Below, piece after piece: positions 13,901-24,100 of a stretch of DNA of 64,000 nt. The notes under the pieces are model-generated. The model did no database searches, was not told where the DNA came from, and was given only the letters and a program-made list of their open reading frames with translations. This DNA is from Pogonophryne albipinna (taxonomy: Eukaryota > Chordata > Actinopteri > Perciformes > Artedidraconidae). A program made the position numbers and the translations under genes. How positions within the stretch are numbered: the stretch's first letter is position 1; each line of letters starts with the position of its first letter. Location of the stretch: assembly GCA_028583405.1 (NCBI GenBank), contig CM053263.1, forward strand, positions 2,014,215 to 2,078,214, given 5' to 3'.

Positions 13901-16900
13901 GCGTTTCTCATCAGAAGTTTCATTAACCCCAGGACCCGCGAGGAGGGCATAATCTGTAACATTACCACTTCCTCACGTTTCTAGCTCGCGCTTCCTGGAG
14001 TCACCGCACACCTTTCACAATGCTCACATAGGAGAGAACATAGAAAAGAAAAGCGCCAAGGCCAGGCAGGTTCCGTTTCTGATATATTTTCTTTTATCCA
14101 GACTCTTTCCTGTTAATTCAATCTCATGTGATGAAAAATGACCTAACTGATCAGTTCACATTTGAAGAAGATAACTATAAAAGTCAGTTTCAAAAGGAGA
14201 GTGATATATTTCAAACTCACATTTATGCACATACACCAAATCATCCACATTTCTCCTATTGTTTTTCTCTGCCTGTCCCTTTTCCCCCCAATTCTCTCTG
14301 CCGCACCATGGAGACATTTAAGCAGGCTATTAGTCCAGCGCAGTGTGTGGGCTCTGGCATATGAATATTTATAACACATTGGAGAAGGTGTAGGAGGTTC
14401 AACCTTGACTATGTAATCAGCACACATACTGAGTCAGGCCCATGATTTAGAGACAGTCGACCTGCTGAGAGCCTCACTCGATACTCAACTCTCGTGGACA
14501 CACATAATCAATGTCTGCCTCATTAAGGTCGTACCCTTTCAGAATTGGGCTGAACTTTGCAACTTTTTAACGAGATTCACAATCATCCTACCTTTTTTTA
14601 CTTCTTTAAAAAGAGCAAGCTTGATCAATCGTCCAAGTTGACTTTTTCCTTCTCCTTTATAATACTAGGTGAAGTTGTTACACATTACACCGCGGGGTGA
14701 CCTTGCGAAGAAAGTAGAGGACTAAATGTCAACCGACATGATTGTTGAGGGATACTGTAAATATTTAAATAAGGGCCATTGACTGGCAGCCATTAAAAAC
14801 GGCAACAATGGTCACTATGCAGAAACATAAAAAGTACAGCCATTCAATCACAATCCTTAACGCTGTTTCTATATATTTTTATCCCATTCTTCAATCTTTT
14901 CAATCAATTCTCTACTCAATCTTTTTGTGTGTACAGCATATTTGCAAATGAACTGTTAATGTCCAGAAACAGACAACATACAGATAGATAAGTCGGTTTG
15001 TGATATCTTTCATGAAAACTGTTGTGCTGTGAACGCATCTGGCAGTTTTCCATAATAACTACACTTAACAAACTTCTGGTCACAAAAATTGAAATTAAAT
15101 GTTGCTTTATCTTTTAATCTGAGAAACTGATTAGTGCAAACAATAGAGGAATAATTGAATTCAACATGGGAACAAACTTTGTTTCCATTAGCTCTGTGGG
15201 CATTAGCTCATGCACACAGAGCTAATGGAAAATGGACCGACAAAGAAGGTTTATTTGTGGAATTTACAGGAATAAATTCTATTTACTGTCCAAATGGTGT
15301 TACTAATGTGCCCAAACAAGAAGGCTGGGGGCTCACACAAAATTCGGTGTCATATCACAGAAACACTACAGTACTACCAAATTAAAGTTTAACACGCACG
15401 CACACACGTCCACCTCCTTCCCTTAATGAGGCCTGGTGGTTTGTTGTGAGAAATTGCAGAGGTGTCGTTTTAATCACTGGAGTCAGTGTGGCGTGGCATA
15501 AGTTGGCCTTTTTTAATTACCTTGCTGATTGAGCACAGTCAAGGATGGGGAGGCCTGCCCACACCCTGCAGACCACCTTCTTAAGAACCAGCGCCCACGC
15601 CCCATTATGAATAGTGCAATGAACAGGTAACATTCAGACGTCCTCTGTTGGATATGTCAAGAGATAAGGAGCAAGCACCCATACTATTAAGACTAAAAAC
15701 TTTACCTCAAGAGAAGAAGTCATCCCAACATTCTATAATAGTCACCCTAAATTATTTGAAAATGATAAACTAATAATATTACTAGGGGGAAATGAAAGAA
15801 AGCTTGCCACAAGTGAATCAAACTGACCTGCTACATCTACACCAGATCTCACATCTTTTGATTGTATTATTATTATTTCAGACTCAGCTCTCTGAATTAA
15901 AACTTCTTTTAAATGTGGATAAAACCAAGGTAATGCTCTTTTCAAAAGCAAAAAAGACACCAGAGCCTGTTTTAGATATTGTAACTACGCAAGGAACAAA
16001 ACTTGAAGTTGTTGCCTGTTATAAATACCTAGGTATCTGGCTTGATGATTGTCTCTCTTTTAAACTTCATGTCAATAACCTGCTTAAAAAACTGAGGGTT
16101 AGGCTAGGTTTCTTCTACAGGAACAAGTCCTGTTTCTCGCTTGAGGCCAGGAAAAGGCTAGTCACTGTGACCTTTTTACCTGTGCTGGACTATGGTGATT
16201 TGTTATATATGAATGCACCTGCCAATTGCCTGAACAAGTTAGATGCTGCGTATCACAGTGCACTGAGATTTTTGACAAATTGTAAAGCACTTACGCATCA
16301 CTGTACCCTGTATGCCAAGGCGGTTATGCCATCACTTACTGTACGGAGGCTCAGTCACTGGTACTTTTTCATTTACAAAGCCATGTTGGATAAACTACCA
16401 TCTTATATCTGCTCCCTGATCTCTCTGCGAATTGAAAGTACTTATTGCCTGAGCTCGCATGCTGTGGTTTTATTAAATGTGCCAAGTGCTAGGACTGTCT
16501 TAGGGAAGAAAGCTTTTAGATGTGCAGCTCCTCTAACATGGAACAGTCTGCAAAAAGAATGGAACATTACCAAGCTAGTACCATTACATGTTTTTAAAGC
16601 TCGGTTGGATGCTACAAAATCAGATGCTGTTGGTACCTGTACATGTGGTTAAATATGTAAATTGTAATCCCTGTACATTTTGCTGTATGATGTCCTTTTG
16701 TTGTTCTGTTGTTTATGTTTTTATGTCTTCTTGTGGAACCTACTGCTGCAGGTCTCCCTTGAAAAAGAGATCATTGATCTCAATGGGATTTTACCTGGAT
16801 AAATAAAGGTTTTGAATTGAATTGAATTGAAATTAATGTATTATATGAATTGACTATCAGCATTATCTGGCACAATAATCATTAACTCACCTTAACTTGT

Positions 16901-19900
16901 TCTGTTGTTCAGTGTTTTTCTTGTATTTGTTCAAAATGCTTATGAACTTAATGGTACATTCCAAATGTATACGTATGTATAGATGTTGCAATTGTACAAA
17001 GCTGAATTGGAGTCAAAAGTATAGTGAGTTTGTTTGTGTTTGAGTGTCCACATAAATCTTTTTAGAACGTAAACAATGTAGCTGAATAACAATCAACTAT
17101 ATTGATAGCATATGTTTGATAGTGACAGGGATGTTATTTGATATTTCAAATAATAAACATATGTATTTAAGCTTTATAATGAGACTTAACGTTTTGAAAA
17201 AGCTTTGAAATATCAACTCATTTAAGTTTCTGTTCATTATCACAACTTTCTATTTCTGCTTTTTAATTACAGATTGTTTTTGCAAGTTTGAGGCAGTGGA
17301 AATTGCCTTCTTTGACATCTATTTTAAAAACATATTGATTGTACCTGCTTTAATGGAGGTAAAACAGTTATATTAAAGAAGAGAGGGAAAACTTTTCCAT
17401 ACAGATCAAATAAAAGATCTGTTTAGCCTAGATGAGTGCTCTAACAAAGTGCTGGAAGAAGTAGGGTCATTGTGACAGGTAGAGCTCCACAATGAAGAGG
17501 CAGAATTGAGGGCCACTAATTAAAGAATACATGTATTAACATTAACAAAAAAACTAATTAATTAATCATTTCATTAACAGTTTGGGAATGGCAATTTATC
17601 ATAACATGACCAAGGCTTCTATGAAATCCATTTTTTTAATTAAGGACAACGAAAATACAATATGCAAGAAAAGTTGGAGACAAAAGGTTAAGGTGGCTAC
17701 AAGTAAACACCCCCACAATAAACATCATTAACTGGACTTAAATCCTTAGAAAGCTTATTCCCTCCTAACCTTCGCCTTCTAATTAACCACTATGCTGAAA
17801 AAGCATTCAGGAGAAATTAGCCATTACAAAGAACAATTAATTTCTCCAGTTTTTGAGCATTCACTCCTGTCTCTTGTTAGAAAAAACAAGAGAGTGTAGT
17901 CGCCTCCCTGGTTAAAAATGACTGCACAAATCCCGTTAAAACATTGTAATAGAAAAGAGTGTTAAATCCGAAAAGCTTAAAACAATTCAGAAAGCATTTA
18001 GTTAATCCTCACAAAACAACTCCTTCTTCCATTCTACTGTAATCTTGGTTAGATTAACTTTTTCATAAAATTACGACATAAAACTACCAAAATATCATGC
18101 AGTCTAAATCAACACAGTTGGATTTTTATATTATTTAAAAGTTAAACCTTCTTTTCCTGGTGTTTTTGCTTATAGTACATATTTATAATGATATAGTTTA
18201 GTTATTTTAGTAAATGTAATCCTTTGTGCTTTTATTTTGAAGGCAGCTTTGGGCACTGGGTGATTGAGGGACCTGGTGATAATGTATATATTGGACACAG
18301 GTGGTTATGGGATTGGCGCACCATTACGGCCCGTCCACACGGCAGCGTGCGTTGAAGCTTCAACGCTTCTGCCCATTCACTTTGAATGGGGTGACGTCAC
18401 GCTTTGCCGAACTGCATTGTGGGAGCTTCGCGTTGCTCGCTTCAAAAGTTGAGCAATGTTCAACTTTTGAAGCTTCGACGGAAACGTCAGCCAATCAAAT
18501 CATATGCCAGTACAAGCTCTAGCCAATCAAACCACGTGCTTGTGTGTCCGGGGCGGGAGATTCATGTGATTGGTTGTTGGTCGAACTTCAGACGCGCCCG
18601 CCGGCAAGCTTCAACGCACGCCGCCGTGTGGACGCTGCGTTAGAGGCAAATGTTTTTTACCAGGGAAAACACAGCAGAGGCCGCAGGTGAAACCATTGTT
18701 CTATGTATGTTTGATTATTGTAATTCTACTAAATAAATGCACAAAGACAATGTTCTTGCCTGGACATCGGATGATTTCCATAAGATTTGCTTACTGGTGC
18801 CCCAGCGGCAGTTCATTTTGAGTTTTATTTGGCCGCTACAAACACTATATAACTGACCAACATATGCTCTGAAGACATGAACTTATTTCCTTATTCAAAA
18901 TGTGTTTGTGAAATATACAACAAACCCTTTATTTGTAGCATACTGGGGGAAAAAACTCACCGGGTGGTGCAGCAGCAGCAGGTGGTGGGATTGAGATTAC
19001 CTCAGGTACTACCACTGGCTCAGGGACAGGAGATGCTGGCTCCACTGGGGGCTGAGGAGGAGGTGCAACTGGTTCACAAGGAGCAGTAAACTCAGGCAGA
19101 GGAGGTGCAGCGAATGGCTCAGATTTCTGCGGCAAGATAGTGACAGGCTCAGAAACAGGAGGGGAAGAAAGGGGTTCCAGTTCGGGAACAGGGGGAGCTA
19201 TGGTGGGCTCTGTCTTGACAGGAGGAGGAGGTGCTAAGGCTACAGATGGAGCCGCAATGGCTTCAATTAATGAAGGACAAATAGCAATGGATTCATTTAT
19301 GGCAGGGGGAGAAGATTCGATTGAAAGGTTAGGAGGAGCAAGTGGAGTGGCCACTTCCACTTCGGCTGGAGCAGGGCATGGAGCAAGAATCTGGGTAGCA
19401 ATGGGAGTAGCAGGAGGCAAAATGACTGGCTCAACAACAACAACAGCAGCAGGTGCAGGAGGAGGAGGTGCCGCCACAGGCTCAAAAGCAGGAGCAGGGA
19501 CAGATGAAGTTGGGAGCACCATGTCAATTATGGTGGGTGCTGCTACCTGTTCTGTAGGTGTTTTAGCAGGAGGTGGAGGAGGTGGAGGTGCAGCCACAGT
19601 CTCTGTGGTAGATGGAGCTGGAGGAGGTGCAACAGGTTCTACAAGGGAAGGGAGAGGAGGCAATGGGGTGATATGGTCAAAGATGGGAGGCACTGGACGT
19701 ATGAAAGGAGAAGGAGTGATGGTAGGCGTCATAGAAGGTGGTGAAGAGGGAGCAGGCAGAACTTTAGGTGGAGCTTTAGGTTGAGCTTTAGGTGGAGCTT
19801 CAGGTTCCCTCATACGGTTGATGACATTCTCAGAAAGCTGCAATGCAAGAGTGAAAGAAGTTTCAGTGGAACAATGTGATGCATTTAAAGATAGCCCTAT

Positions 19901-20854
19901 ATAGTGATTATATAAAGTGAATGCTCTTATTTAACTTCCAGTAAAACCCACACCATGTCATGTTTACATGTTTGTTTTCTTTCAAATTGAAAGACTAAAC
20001 GTAGCATTGTGTGTGCTTTAAAGGTGACTATTGCTTTCAGTATTTATGCTAAATTAGATCTATTGTCATACTCTCAGTAAGAAAGCAGTAAGGGTATTTC
20101 CGCAAAATGTTCCTTTAGTAAACTATACATTGTGGAGAAGACAACGGTTTTTTTCCATGTGTTTAAAAGAACATAACACCATTAGTATAAACAGGATAAG
20201 ACCTCGCTGAAAGATAACAATAGCCTAAATTGTCCTACAAAGTAATAATAGACAGAGCAATGACAACTGAAGTCTTAACTAATCGACTAAAGCCTCTCAA
20301 TCTGTATTTAACATCAGCTGACCTAAGTACAAGCTATTAGTCACTTCATTCACATGCATCCTCGACAACTCAAAGAATAACATAATATACAGCAAAATGT
20401 AAGATTCATTCATACATTGAGTAACTGACAGAAGAGCACGAGGCTAGTGACGTCAATATTACCAACATGACATTGAAGAGCTTTCGGTCTCACAGACACT
20501 GCAGCGGCTATAAACTATATATTGTTACATTGTATCCTCCTTATCCACTTTTATAATAACGTACTGTTTAGCACTCAGAGTGAATGGAAGTCAGGTTGCT
20601 CGCAATATCAGCGTAGCATAGCTGCTACAATCCATAGAGCACCTTGATAGTTACTTACTCTATAACCTAATAACTTAATTACATCATTGTATTACAGTTA
20701 TTGATTTAAAGCAGTCAAGAAGCACCTGTTTAGTCAACACTAACCATGTAATGTAATGTATACTGTCACTTACCCGTATGCCCTTCACCACCGATACATT
20801 CTCATTCTCGTCCGACTCAAATGACACGCGCCGGGTACTGTTGTTTGCTCCCAT
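1420..20854 (-). CDS. chchd3: chchd3 (MICOS subunit Mic19), 5' part, four exons, C-terminus outside window
   Basis: Join of 20774-20854, 18961-19837, 10075-10168 and 1420-1600 on the minus strand, giving 411 codons in one frame. The family protein is a peripheral inner-membrane component of the mitochondrial MICOS complex that links Mic60 to the outer-membrane SAM complex and supports cristae junctions. The N-terminus MGANNSTRRVSFESDENENV matches the CHCHD3/CHCHD6 N-terminus, including Gly2 for myristoylation. Exons 3 and 4 match the helical DUF737 region (residues 320-411), for example ERAAAEGSIQQAVIRERI. The CHCH domain with its twin CX9C cysteines is not in the window and should lie before base 1. 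Exon 2 carries a very large Pro-rich insertion, so this form would be well over the roughly 227 residues of human CHCHD3. CHCHD6 (Mic25) is the alternative, but adjacency to exoc4 favours CHCHD3. A fish paralogue letter (a or b) cannot be assigned. Confidence 0.92.
2497..2509. promoter_or_regulatory. RFX-type X-box
   Basis: GTTGCCTAGCAAC is a perfect palindromic half-site pair of the RFX motif. It lies in chchd3 intron 3. Function not shown. Confidence 0.4.
4911..4972 (+). repeat. (GT)n microsatellite
   Basis: An uninterrupted GT run of about 31 units in chchd3 intron 3. Confidence 0.95.
6395..6850. repeat. Degenerate GGTTGCT-type repeats
   Basis: Several loosely spaced copies of words like TGGTTGCT, GGTGGTTGCT and ATGGTTGCTAG. 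This pattern is common in fish interspersed repeats. The boundaries are unclear and no element ends were seen. Confidence 0.4.
6912..6958 (+). repeat. Compound (ATT)n(ATG)n microsatellite
   Basis: An ATT run changes to a GAT/ATG run in the middle. Confidence 0.9.
8974..9007. repeat. Perfect 13-bp hairpin in chchd3 intron 3
   Basis: TCAAATGCAAGCC, an 8-base loop, then GGCTTGCATTTGA. It stands alone, with no transposon ends recognised around it. Confidence 0.8.
10075..10168 (-). CDS. chchd3: chchd3 exon 3 (residues 320-351)
   Basis: The acceptor is GCGTCCCCAG and the donor GTTAGA. With the split codon from exon 2 it reads VDEVALRKTITDELHKDMEQ and then a charged helix ending in a split Trp codon. 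It matches the SDEELKRRVAEELALEQAKK region of human CHCHD3 at the start of the DUF737 helix. Entry phase 1, exit phase 2; both joins keep frame. Confidence 0.88.
11224..11575. mobile_element. TTAA-flanked MITE-like element
   Basis: About 352 bp flanked by TTAA at 11220-11223 and 11576-11579, with short matching ends (AGATG and, reversed, AGGTG). The interior is CpG-rich and unlike its neighbours. TTAA duplications fit piggyBac-type elements, but the inverted repeats are very short, so the class is uncertain. Confidence 0.45.
15182..15231. repeat. Perfect 17-bp hairpin in chchd3 intron 2
   Basis: TTTCCATTAGCTCTGTG, a 16-base loop, then its exact reverse complement. The loop also contains CATTAGCTCATG, an echo of the arm. 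Origin unknown. Confidence 0.85.
15880..16835 (+). mobile_element. 5'-truncated non-LTR retrotransposon (LINE, L2/CR1-like)
   Basis: An open frame ending at 16652 encodes the C-terminal part of a LINE reverse transcriptase: LLNVDKTKVMLFSKAKKTPE, then YKYLGIWLDDCLSFKLHVNN, LDYGDLLYMNAP and PLTWNSLQKEWN. The catalytic YADD part is missing, so the copy is truncated at the 5' side; homology begins near 15880. The 3' UTR holds a perfect 15-base inverted repeat (GAGATCATTGATCTC, 16767-16781), AATAAAGG, and a short tandem tail of GAATT-type units at about 16813-16832, as in L2-like elements that end in microsatellites rather than poly(A). The clade is not proven. Confidence 0.85.
18327..18639. mobile_element. 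PIF/Harbinger-like MITE with TTA target duplication
   Basis: 313 bp flanked on both sides by TTA (18324-18326 and 18640-18642). The terminal inverted repeats share the core GTCCACACGGC plus GCGTGCGTTGAAGCTT near each end, over about 35 bases. The interior is CpG-rich, unlike the AT-rich surroundings, and holds a 13-bp inverted repeat around TTCAAAAGTTGA and two AGCCAATCAAA copies. There is no transposase, so it is non-autonomous. A 3-bp TWA duplication is typical of PIF/Harbinger. Confidence 0.75.
18961..19837 (-). CDS. chchd3: chchd3 exon 2 with giant Pro/Ala-rich insertion (residues 28-320)
   Basis: The acceptor ends TTGCATTGCAG and the exon opens with LSENVINRMRE, the conserved continuation of exon 1. 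The donor is GTGAGT after a phase 1 exit. From about residue 38 to 319 the protein is dominated by Pro, Ala, Val, Glu, Ser and Thr, with repeated motifs such as EPVAPPP, EPVAAPPPP, PEPV and runs of up to seven Pro. It has almost no Lys or Arg and no aromatic clusters, so it is probably disordered. The frame is open for 877 nt on the minus strand. The plus-strand open frame over the same bases is a mirror of the biased codons, not a gene. In human the matching stretch is a linker of a few dozen residues. Whether the whole exon is retained in all transcripts cannot be seen. Confidence 0.85.
19838..20773. other. chchd3 intron 1
   Basis: A 936-bp intron, GTAAGT to CAG on the minus strand. It is AT-rich and no other feature was recognised. 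Confidence 0.8.
20774..20854 (-). CDS. chchd3: chchd3 exon 1 (residues 1-27)
   Basis: The start ATG is at 20854 reading down, with A at -3 and G at +4, a good vertebrate context. It encodes 27 codons ending KGIR and is followed by the donor GTAAGT. MG at the N-terminus is a myristoylation signal in this family. The acidic stretch ESDENENVSVVKGIR is the conserved Mic19/Mic25 signature. Phase 0 exit. Confidence 0.93.
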
Positions 20855-21120
20855 TTTTCGTTAAATGTCAGTTATCTACATGTAATGCCTAAATGTTAAA
20901 GTGTACTTTTGTTATAGCTAAGTATAGCCTGCTAGGGGCCACACGCCACTGTTTCGGCAAGTCTGCACTTCCGTAGCATGACGTGCTCGAAGAACGAGCA
21001 AGTTGATTGGACAGAAGCGTCGGCATCCTAACATCAGTGACTGTCATTGGTTTGTTTAGCGGTAGTGTGGGAGTGAGAGAGCTTTCTCTTTTCCACTGAC
21101 AGCACCACTTGTAGGCTACT
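20855..21120 (-). promoter_or_regulatory. chchd3 promoter region
   Basis: The DNA just upstream of the chchd3 start has an ETS/GABP-like site (plus strand gcacttccgt, 20965-20974), a CRE-like TGACGT half site near 20980, and two CCAAT boxes read on the minus strand (ATTGG at 21006-21010 and 21046-21050). ETS and NF-Y sites are common in TATA-less promoters of nuclear genes for mitochondrial proteins. The exact transcription start is not known. Confidence 0.55.
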
Positions 21121-24100
21121 AACAACATTTTCAATATAGTCACTGTTGAAAATAGAAGTTTAAATAGCACTTTCTTCCAACGAATACAGTTATTATATTT
21201 TCATGGCAAATTGTGAGAATATTTGTAAGTACTATATGTTCATCTATCACTAAAGTAGGCTACAATATTGTGAGACACAGAACCTATATTGCACTAAAAC
21301 AACATTTTTCATCAATTTATATTTATTATACAAATATTTTACAAACATCAATATTTCTAAGATGTATTAAGAATAGGATTATGTAGTCTTCTGAATACAT
21401 TCCTCCTGATGATTAGACTTTTCATAGCTTTTGGGTTGCTGAATGAAAAAACATATCCACAACCCCTTTTTTTGCTCAGCTATATGCTCAGTTGGCAATT
21501 TGCTCTGACCTCAGAACTTAAGCCTTGAGTGTTCAGTATCCAGCCCGACTGTATGAATATGAATACACTTGTGAATAACTTGCCTTAAACATCTTAAAAT
21601 AAAGCCTATTTGCATAATGGTGTTAGTAATGTTGATTACATGGAATCAAAATTCATTTAAATGTTTTACATAATGGCTACCACCAGGGAAATGTATCATT
21701 ATTTAAGCTGTTTTAAGATGTGAGAAGACTTATAGGAATAAATAATATCATAAATAATGAAGTAAGGACTTGAACTCAACACAAACGCTGGTCTGAGCAA
21801 TACAGAGTAAGAAATGCATGGAGAAAAGAAGATGGGATATAGGATTGATATTACTATGCCGTCAGATATGGCAGGGAAAACCAAGTTACAATGAGTACAT
21901 ATTGAAATAGACACGTTAAATGTGCATGTTCTGACTAAGACCCTTTAGTTCAGAGCTGGCTTAGCAGAGGGTTCATTTTGTGGTCCTCCTGGCATTATTT
22001 TCAATTTCATTTACATTAATCAGTGGTCATTGTTTCTGATGTAATGAACAACAGCATTTTGCAACACTTTGACTCAAAATTGTCATGCAATCCAATTCCA
22101 CTGAAGTTTATCGACACTTACTATCCTGCATGTCTGCCTTCAATTGATGATTTCTCTGCACTGCTCTAACGAGTATTTTCCATTCATCATGCTGACATGA
22201 TGTTTAAACCATTTTGTATGGGATATGTCTCTGCTGCTCACCATCCTTGTGTTTCCTTACTTTCTTAGATTTTTCTCTAACAGTCAACACTTTACTGATA
22301 TTTCTCCCAGGGCGTGTCTTTGTTATATATGCAGCAGGGTTATTTAATCCTGGGAATTAATGTGTGAACAACAATAGTTGTTGATTTCATTTTCCATGAC
22401 ATGTGTCTGGGTATTGCTATTCATTTTCTAAATCTGCCTTCTGCTCCCAGTAGAGAGGATGGGGGAATACAAAATAAATCCTGCAGTCAGCACCACAGGT
22501 GTGGACAGTTCTTGGACCCATGAAGTCGAACTAATGTAATAAAACAAGGATTTACTTGCCAGCAAGGAGGCTTATTCAGCAACAGGCAGCCAGTCAAAAC
22601 AGACAAACAAATCCAAGGGGAGCAAGGCAAGCAGGAAGATAATCAAACACAGAAGAATGAAACATGATAGAGGGGAGCATGCAGGAACAAAGCAGAAAAG
22701 GGTCGAAGGCAATTTGATGATATGACACAAAACAGTCAGGAGAATAATTTTGAACTATTTGAAAGTGTGAGAAGGTTAGGCGATCCAAAAAAGTGAAAAC
22801 CTCAACCAGGATGGCCAGTGGACAATAAAGACATTTCAAAGAATAGAGTAATGGTGAATAAAACACTGAAGTAAATATGTAAATTAGAGTTGAGCAAGAG
22901 GGAGAAGCCTGGACCTCCATCAGAGAACCAGTTCAGTTTTTTATACTGAACATCAATTATTATTTATTTAAATTGTTATTAAAAAAACAAACAAAACAAT
23001 TCTACAGGCATAAGACAGACTCCAAGCATTGATATACCATTATATTATTGTTGGTTTTTCATTTTCTTTTACCATATCATATCCAAAAACTCATACAGCC
23101 TTGAGCCTTGCGACATTACATTGCTGCTGGAAATTTGATCTGCCTCAAGGAGAGAGGATATTATAAGGGATGACATTTCATGAGAATCATACTCTTAACT
23201 TGATAAGTCATATACACACACACAAACTAATCTAATATTTTTTTTATTAGGCTCCTTTCTGCTGATATTTGTGTTTCTCGTTTTCGGCATTGTCTATATT
23301 TGTGATACTGTGCAAGCATAAATCAATGACAATCTTTTTAAAGAATTTGTCGAAGTAAAAAATGTCATATTCACATATGACTCACATTGGAATGCACAAT
23401 ATACATCTTGAAAAAATAGATGTTTTTAATTTAAAACTCTTTACCAGTATGGCTGACTGGGCTGTATGTTGAAGAAGACACATATCAAGGTCATCTGAAC
23501 TAATTGGAAAAGAAAGCTAACAATAAAGAAAGAAAGGATTGAAAGCACAACAGATGAAATGAAGTGGTTATTAAAAAACTGAAAACACAAAGAAGGTACA
23601 CGTTTGGAAGGTAATAAGCAGGTATGCAGGGAAGGATCATGCCCTGGAGCCATGATTCAAAGTCAATTTAGACGGACTATATAGTTACGGTGTATCACGC
23701 AACACATTGAAAAACATGCAGATCCCGAGGTTTCATTGATTTTTCATTTTCTGTGCACCCCCGAGATAATCGGTATTCAAATGGTTTAACTCTTGTCATA
23801 TTGTCATGGACAGATTTCCCCAAGGGGATTGCCCCATAACAAGTCCATGATGAACATATTACATAATAAAGAATTAGAACATGCAGTAATACCCTGAGGG
23901 CTCTCTCTCGAATGCCTCAGGCGGTATTGAATAAAGTGCTTATGAGACAGTGGTTAAATTCCAGAGTGTGAAAGGTTGTTGTTTCTGACAGAATTATTAT
24001 AATAAACATGATTATTATCAAGACTGACTCGCAACTTTGATACTAAGCATGCTGCTGGTGATCAAGTAAATCTATTGGTTATATTTATTTCATGATTGTC

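Larger units (their letters stand above)
10169..18960. other. chchd3 intron 2
   Basis: An 8.8-kb intron. It contains a TTAA-flanked MITE-like element (11224-11575), a perfect hairpin (15182-15231), a 5'-truncated LINE (about 15880-16835) and a TTA-flanked Harbinger-like MITE (18327-18639). The rest is AT-rich unique sequence with no supported gene. Confidence 0.75.

Noticed and set aside
19140..19784. 214-codon plus-strand frame rich in Gly/Ala over chchd3 exon 2
   Set aside because: It is the mirror of the Pro-rich exon; biased codons on one strand leave the other strand open. No splice or domain support.
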